From Anarhynchus alexandrinus (lineage: Eukaryota > Chordata > Aves > Charadriiformes > Charadriidae), in the NCBI GenBank assembly GCA_008711295.1, contig VUYV01000014.1:8073486-8137485 (forward strand): a DNA stretch of 64,000 bases. The letters are read 5' to 3'. Numbering within the stretch: position 1 is the first letter of the stretch; each line of letters starts with the position of its first letter. Shown here piece after piece: positions 57,140-64,000 of this stretch. A program made the translations under genes and the position numbers. Below the pieces are notes generated by a model. It was not told where the DNA came from, did not search any database, and was given only the letters and a program-made list of their open reading frames with translations.

Positions 57140-60100
57140 CTCAGCAAAGTGGGGTCTGACCTATCCTCTCCCACGAGCTGGAGAGGAAACACGCAGGGGT
57201 CAAAGCCACCCATGGGAAGGCGAGGAACACCCTTTGGCATGTTTTGACTCGATCTGCTGGACTATGGTAGCTGCCACACACCAACTTTGTTAGCGGGAAC
57301 CTAAGCCCACCCAGCTTCAATGTCCTCAGCACTCCCTGACCCCACGAGCTGAGGGTGTTTTGGCTGGTGATGGACTAACCCCAGGCAGAGCAGTCTCCCA
57401 CGGAGTGGTGGGCAGAGGTGGCGTGCAGACCCAGCAGTGGGCTTTCTCCATCTCTCCTCCATGATGTACCTTCTACATCACTGGGGTGAACGGAGAAAGA
57501 GTGGTCAGAAAGAAAGGAAGAAAGAAAATGCCTGAAAAGGATTATTTTCCATGCACACAGGTAAGGCAAGGGACCCAAGCTACTGGTCCTACCAGGAAAA
57601 TCCTAGAACTCACCGAACTCCCCCAAGGAATGGGTGCGTTTGGCCCTTATCCAGTTCTAGTTTTAGCATTCTGGCCGTTCTTCCAAAAAGCTCAAATAGT
57701 TTAAAAATTGTAATATTCAAAGTTGAGCAAACAGGACTAGACTACCCACCCTGTTTGTATGTTTAGGACTTTTGAACAGCAGCTGTCTGCGCTCTGCTAG
57801 CTGGACCCTGACGAGCTCATCAGCTCATTTCCTTCTCTATCTTCTTTCCAAGCAGGAAACGCAGTTTTCGTCTCACTGAATTTATCTTAAAAGAGCCGGT
57901 CACCTAGGGGAATGGTTCCTGACCCATTTTTTTTCCTCTGTTATTTTTCTGCAAGCATAAGGAAATCTCTGGGGTTTCGATTTTTTATCTTGCATCCCCA
58001 GTTGTCTCAGAGCTGTATGGTGAGGACAGGTGGGATGCAGCCTGCAGGTTCAACCAGGTGGTCAGGGGACTCTGCTCCCTTCATCTCACGTTGGACTCTG
58101 ATGCCCACCTCATTACACGATGGGTACAGGCGTTCCGGTCAGCATGCTGTAACGGGTGCTATCTCAGCCAGAAAAGAAAAGCCATTCAAAGAACAGTTTT
58201 TGCTGAAAATCTCTCCCTATGGCTGTAATCACCAGAGGTGCCAACCTGCTGCTGAGAAGGCAATGAAAGCAATGGGATATCCCACGGGCATGTACACTGC
58301 TGGTGGCTGGAGGAGCTTCCACTGAGGACTGTGCTTCTGGTTCTATCAAACTGATCTGTGATGTTTTAAAATCTTTCTGGAAGTTTTACATCTGTCTGGA
58401 ACTTTTAAGTCTTTCTGGACACATTCATACTGCCAAAATTGGTATTCCCTCTTCCAAATGGCATATTCCTATGCATGTTTCTGTATTGTAACGTCCTTTC
58501 CAAATGATAGAGGAACCTACTGGTACAGGAGGAGATGTTTGGTTTAGAGGGATGAAACCATTTTTCTGTAATGTAGAAACAATTCTCAGGCAGCACCACC
58601 AGAAGTAAAGCGCAGACTCTTTGGGAGGTATGCAGGCTGTGCTTCCGTAAGGAATTAGGTCAAATCCAAACTTGAAACACACGTGAGGTCTGGATGGAGG
58701 TGCTGCCCGCCCCCCCCCCCCTTCAGTGCGTAGCTCCATTTGGGTGCATGGTGGCAGAGGCCACCACCACTGGGTGCCCAGATATTGGGCAGGGAGTGTG
58801 GAGGCCATGGGAAGTCTCTGGGGGTCACGCAGGAGCTGGGGACACATTGACTCACTTGCTCTGGGACCAGCTCTGAGCATCTGCAGGAAGGGGTCATGCC
58901 TGGACAGGAGATCACCACGCTGGAGCAAGGATCAGACAGGGCTTCACAGAGCAAGGGGCACCCGATCACGTCGACAAACCAGCAACGTTTCAAAAAGTGA
59001 CAGCACCTGGATTGCTGTTTTCCAGTTATCTCCTGTGCTATTTTGCTGCACGGAGTGAGAGATGCTTTCATTAACAGTGCAAGTTTCCACTAAGCCACAA
59101 GAGTTTTGGTTTGCTTGGTGACTCTCAAGCATGAAAATTAAAGCTAAATTAGAAAAGCAAAAGCCAATGTAAATAGCCTCCTGTCTCTAATTAAAGTTGT
59201 TTTGATCAATCTTCTGCTGAGCATTTATTTTAAGACACTTCTATCTTATTTTTTAGAGATAATAAAATGTGATTTTTACCAGCCATGGGCTGGTGGTGAC
59301 TGCATTCATGCTGTTTTACTCCTCGTGAGGTGACCCACACCAGTTCCTTGGGAGCAATTCACAGAGCTGACCATGTGCAAGTGTAATTTAAACTCTGCTT
59401 TTCATTTCAGAGAAAAAGAAAAGCACATAATTGTATATCAAGTGATAGGCGGCACTCACAAATTTAATGCAAAGGTACTATTGGCCCGGTTGTTCAATAG
59501 GTGGTATTGGACTGGGGCCACCTGAGCCTCCTTTCAGACACAAACGCAACACTTGCACCCAAGCCCCTGTGCTGCTGTATTAGCCAAAATAAATTACCTA
59601 AATTTCCACTTCAAGAGGCAACAAGAGTGGAAAAGAAAGAACAATGCCAGAGGCGCCAAATCAGCCACACTTTCTTAAACATTGACATCTAATTACTGGC
59701 AAGATGCAATGTAGTTACCATATGTGATAATTTCGGGAAGCTACTTATGAATGCTGACTGATGTCACGGCGTTGTGAAATTGCTACATCTTTTCTTAATT
59801 CCTCTGCAAATGAGCACCAGTGTGGCTGCCAAGGATGGTGTCTCGGGCTCCCTGTTTGGACACCAAGAGAAGCTGCTGAGCACCATGGCTGGTGATGCAC
59901 CTGGACAGCACGTAGGCTGACAAGGTCAGCTGAGGTCTCTCCCCTGCTGTCCCTGGCAGGACTCCTCCCTAGAGACTGGTGTAGATCGATGGATAGAAAA
60001 CTCTGTGTGAATGTCCCAGGTACCCAGAGAAGCTGTCACATCTCACTGTCACCTTCTTTGAGGTTCCCACATCTCCAGAGCTCCCCACCCACCGTGCTCC

Positions 60101-63100
60101 TCTCCAGTGCCACCTCACCCCCTTGGCCCCAGGAGCCTGCCCTGGGTGAAGTTTGTGCAGCCCTTGGGAACTTGTGATGCCAGGGGAGTGCCAACGGGTG
60201 CTCCTGAAAAATTTGGGTGTGTAACCCAACCGCAACATCTGACTTTTCTGAAGTCGACCTGTCCCTAGGCCTACAACGAACACAGAAGATGCAGAATAAG
60301 ACCACAGCCTCAGGAAGGTTTGGTGGAGGAGTTTCCATGCCATCAATATTTGAACCACTGATCTGTTTGTCCCCTTTAAAGCAACCCACCCTACCCACCA
60401 CCCTCTCACTGTCACAACACCCCTTTTAATACCCTGAAGCTCTCGGCACTGTGCCTTCACCGAGTACAGCGTTTTTCCTCACTACATCTCAGCCACGGAG
60501 TTATATTTGCAAATAACAGCTCTCATGAAAGCTGGCACCTCTCCTCTCCATCAGTGCCGGTGCCAGTCATCGTGCTGGCAATGGCACCGCGGATCACAGG
60601 AGCGGTCCAGCATCCCTGGGCGAGAGCTTGTAAGTCAGTTCATTACCACCGTAATGCTCTCCCCTAATCTCTCAGAGCGAGCGGCGTCTCTGCCCCTGGT
60701 GGAACTAATGCCATTTTTCATCCTTGTGGTCACTGTTAGCAGTCAAGCAAAAAATGTCAGTTTTAATTACAGCATTTATTTACACATATCTCTCCTGCGT
60801 TAAACTGGGAGACAGACTCCCCCTCATCACACAGGGCTCATATGCTTCTGTTAGAGAAACGGGTATAATTCTTGCCAAAGGGAGTAAATCTCTTAGTAAC
60901 ACCTGCTTATGTTTCATCTTGAAGCAAATAGCTGTAATCAATGACCTATTTAAAAAATGAGAAAATTAGATTTTTTTTTTTTTAAAAAAAAGGGATTTCA
61001 AGCTTGCTCAACAGGTACTGTAGTAAATCTGGCGTGTCTCTAATATACTGCTCTGATAATCCCCGTCTGCTTTTTATTTCCACATGTATTGGTTGTTCTC
61101 TTTATGGCCACAATAAACAAAATTGGTGAGAGAATAGCAGACCTCTTTGGAGAAAGCACTCTAAGTAGTATTATATGAATTACGTTTCTGCTCTTTAAAA
61201 GCCGGCTGTGATCCGAGATTCCAGCTGCGTGGTTTTCCCATGGTGCCCTGAACAGCCATCCATTTACTTGTCAGCATTTGTTTCCACCTCTTACACCATC
61301 TAATACTTCTCTTCTTTTTCCTATCCACTTTTTTCTGGTGCTCCTCTTAAGCGCCATCAGTCAGCAGCAGTGAATTGCAGAGGATCTCACACCAGGTTTC
61401 TTGTTTTCTATAAGACTGGAGTGGCTGGTAATAGCTGGTGGAGAAATTACTGACAAGTTCACAGGTCTGTTCACTTTTTTTGACTTTACACATTCCCCAA
61501 CTGTATTCTTTTGAACCTCTGACTAAGCAAAAGCCTGTTTGGATTGAGAGAAAATGTAATTAGATCCATCCTGACCGATTTTCTTGTATTAGCCTTAGCT
61601 TTGCCACTTGTGTGGAATTGTAGAAGGTGAAAAAGGTGAATTGTGGTTCTCCCTTGCACTTCTCACGGCTTTTTAAGACTGTCTGGGTAGTACAGCGTAG
61701 AGAATGATCCGAGTACAGGATATCTCTTCACACCCAAAGACAGACAATCCTAGGTCTGGGGATTAGGCTGGTTATAAATGTTTGGGCTATATACAGAAAG
61801 TCAACGTGGAGGAAAGATCAGTATCCTGATTCAACTGCTTTTAATACACCCCTTGTAAAAATACTCACAGAACTTTGTTCAAGATTGGCACGATTTCTCA
61901 ATGTTTTGAAGCACAAAGGAGTTGAGTTTATCTGCGTAAGCCAGTTACACTGTTAGGCGGTATCCCATGACACTGAGCTGTGATTGTTTGCTTCCCTTCA
62001 TCAAAAAATAGATGAGGAACATCTTCGTTAACCAGTGAAATGAGAAACATCCCAATGGATATGTTTCAGTGACACGGCCCATTGAATCAGCATGAAGGAG
62101 TCCCGTTGATTCAGTCTGCTGGAGGCTGGAGAATAACCTTGGGAATGTTTTAAGAAGTGTCAAGGGAGGAGTTTCTTTTTAAATTGAATGCCCATGGAGA
62201 GCAGGAAACCTGTTAGGGTTTGTATATGTTAAAAGTATGATATACAGTAATGCTCTTCTCTCTTTGTGTTAGCATAGGCAATTGCTAGGTCTAAAAACTT
62301 TACCCTACCTGGACGTTTCCCTTGGAACAAAGTTCAGCTTTACTGATAGTAAAAGCCTCAGGAATAAGGACCATCATTTTAGCAGGCTATGGGGACCATG
62401 CCCAGTCTCTGGCAATGCTGCTGGAGCTCAAGGAGCCATCTCATTGTTGGTGATGACCATCCATGTCCGAAGCCTGGCACGTCTGCTTTCTCACTGCGAA
62501 GACCATCTCGCCTCACATGCTGTGATGGGGCCCTGCTAACAAGTCTCAACATCACTCCTTCAAGGCGGAAAGTTCTCTTCCAGCATCATTTTCCCCGTTA
62601 ATTGGATGACCTCTGCTACTCAGCACTGGGCTGCGATTCAGGAAAAGGTCAGGCCTTTTTCACGGCTGCTCTTTCCAATTAACTTTTTGGTGTACTCGGG
62701 CATGGGTCTACTGCCCTTCAAGCGCGGGAGATGCTCAGCATGCCATAAAGCTCGGAGGAGTGCAGGGGGCTAAACGATCCTCCCGGGAGGCACCTGACCT
62801 GACTGCTAATTCTGGTTTTACTTGGCGGAACAAGAAACGTCCTCTCTACTTTCTGCTGTAAAGGCAGAGATAGCGCCGCAGCGAAGCAGCTCTGTGGGTA
62901 AACGGAGGTTTTCCGTTATCAGCTGCAGTTACATCCCTTCCCAGGTCTGTCATCTGCTTGGCCTATTCCATGCCTCTGATGTAGGAGCCACCATCTTTTG
63001 TAGGACAGAGCACTGCATCCAACGTTTCCAAAATGTGCCTGCAGAGGCCATTTGGACTGAAATCCCATAAATAATTTGTGACAACTGACCTATATTGGTT

Positions 63101-64000
63101 TCCTATAACATGCACAGGCGTCAGTCCGCTGCCTGCCTATCCTCACTTTCATCAGCCTTTGGCCAGGTTCAGCAAATTCTGCCAGTGAGAAGAAGTTGCA
63201 AAGATAAGAGATTTTTGTCTGAATTCGGGGAAAATGGGTGGCCAGACAGAGGAGAAAGATACATTGCGAACCTTTGCCAAAGGCAGGGTGCAATGTGTAC
63301 TCAGACCATACCAAGTGCCAGCAAATTCACATAGCAAAAAGCCCTTGTAAATGTGAATGAAATATGAACATAACCCACTGGACTGTGAAGAGCTTTGATT
63401 TAAGCTCACACTTTCTCTAAGGCCAGCAAATCAACTGTGGGATAAAAGCCAAAAGGCACCAGGCTCTGGAAGCTCTGGTGCTCACCTTTACACCTCTCAA
63501 GGAGATGTTCATCCTTACCTAAAGGGCAGGCACCCGCCTCTGCCCTCCTTGTGGCCAGGTTACCTCGTCTTCTTAATGTTCGTGTGTTCCTAAGGGTTTG
63601 GTTGATGCTGTACGCCAGGAGGAGATGAACCGCAAGCCTAATTTCTAAGGATCTGATCTGTCTGGTTTAGCACCTGAACCATGCACTCTCTGAGACCAGT
63701 ATGTGGTCATTGAACAAGAACAGGTTTGGATCATGTTTTTTGCCAGGTCCACTGGATTTCCCATCCTTACACCTTGGGCACCGCAAATTAGCGGGTACTT
63801 CTGGCAGTTATAGTGTGTCTCTCTCTGCCCAGTGCCCTGCGCACAGCAAAAGAATGATAGAGCTGCTGAAGGTGGTAAGTGCTGTGGTGTTGGATCCACT
63901 AATGGCAGTGAAGCTCTGAGACAGAGAGGAGAGGGTTGTGGACACATCCCTGAGCACGGGAGCAGTTTGCAGTGGGACTGGGGGTTGTGCAATGGTGTGG
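57140..64000. other. Non-coding DNA to the end of the window
   Basis: No gene is visible in 6.9 kb. Minus-strand frames of 167 codons (58425-58928) and 163 codons (59969-60460) run through GC-rich patches and show no domain. A C12 run lies at 58710-58721 and a T13A8 run at 60971-60991. A purine-rich AAAGAAAGGAAGAAAGAAAA stretch is at about 57510-57530. The part from about 60480 to 60960 is non-repetitive with balanced composition and may hold a conserved element, which is inference only. Confidence 0.5.
58710..58721 (+). repeat. Poly-C run (C12)
   Basis: Twelve consecutive C residues after GCTGCCCG, equivalent to G12 on the minus strand. The open frames that cross it are not reliable, because run length is easily miscalled. 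Confidence 0.9.

Noticed and set aside
58425..60460. Minus-strand frames of 163 and 167 codons as genes
   Set aside because: No domain, no convincing splice sites or promoter, and GC-rich or homopolymer-containing sequence (C12 run) explains the lack of stops.
60971..60991. T13A8 run as a retroposon tail or hairpin
   Set aside because: No SINE or LINE body adjoins either side, so it is simple sequence.
62822..63070. 82-codon plus-strand frame near the right end
   Set aside because: It begins at a TTG rather than an ATG, has no recognisable domain and no supporting splice sites.
1..64000. tRNA genes, rRNA, CRISPR arrays or bacterial-type operons
   Set aside because: Reading both strands I saw no tRNA B-box with cloverleaf arms, no rRNA stretches and no regularly spaced repeat-spacer array; gene density and repeats are vertebrate.

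Overview
This window looks like a gene-poor stretch of a bird nuclear chromosome: intron, intergenic DNA, or both. The base composition is mixed and mostly AT-rich. There is no operon-like packing and no long continuous coding sequence, and the longest open frames (196 and 185 codons) are close to what chance gives in 64 kb. The bird call rests on CR1 LINE copies with the ATTCTATG octamer tail, and on three solo LTRs of an endogenous retrovirus type that I recognise from bird genomes. The LTR family suggests a neoavian bird, but I cannot name the species.

Layout. Bases 1-48 are the 3' tail of a plus-strand CR1 cut by the window edge. From 49 to about 33 kb the sequence is mostly single-copy DNA. 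It holds small tandem repeats, a double hairpin (9172-9234), an ancient MIR SINE (about 11150-11345) and a second weaker MIR-like fragment (about 14340-14460). It also has two long poly-G runs (15341-15352, 16181-16195), a pyrimidine (TCC)n tract (30667-30727) and a TTTA microsatellite. The only stretch that looks like a real coding exon is on the minus strand at 17828-17953: 42 codons, with an AG acceptor and a GTAAC donor. I could not assign it to a gene.

Bases 33315-33750 are CpG-dense (about 57% GC, 33 CpG by hand count) inside AT-rich DNA. This is a possible CpG island with no gene visible beside it. After 10 kb of featureless sequence, the right-hand third is rich in mobile elements: a minus-strand CR1 (43350-43850) carrying the end of the CR1 ORF2 frame, a second older minus-strand CR1 (about 50462-50960), and three solo LTRs at 45180-45921, 54051-54563 and 56491-57139. 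All three LTRs point the same way (TATA box, then polyadenylation signal, on the minus strand). Each begins TG and ends CA. Two have perfect 5-bp target site duplications and the third has one mismatch.

I found no tRNA, rRNA, CRISPR array, complete gene or recognisable new system. The points most worth checking are the unassigned exon, the orphan CpG-dense segments, and the three same-orientation solo LTRs, one of which abuts a CpG-rich block.
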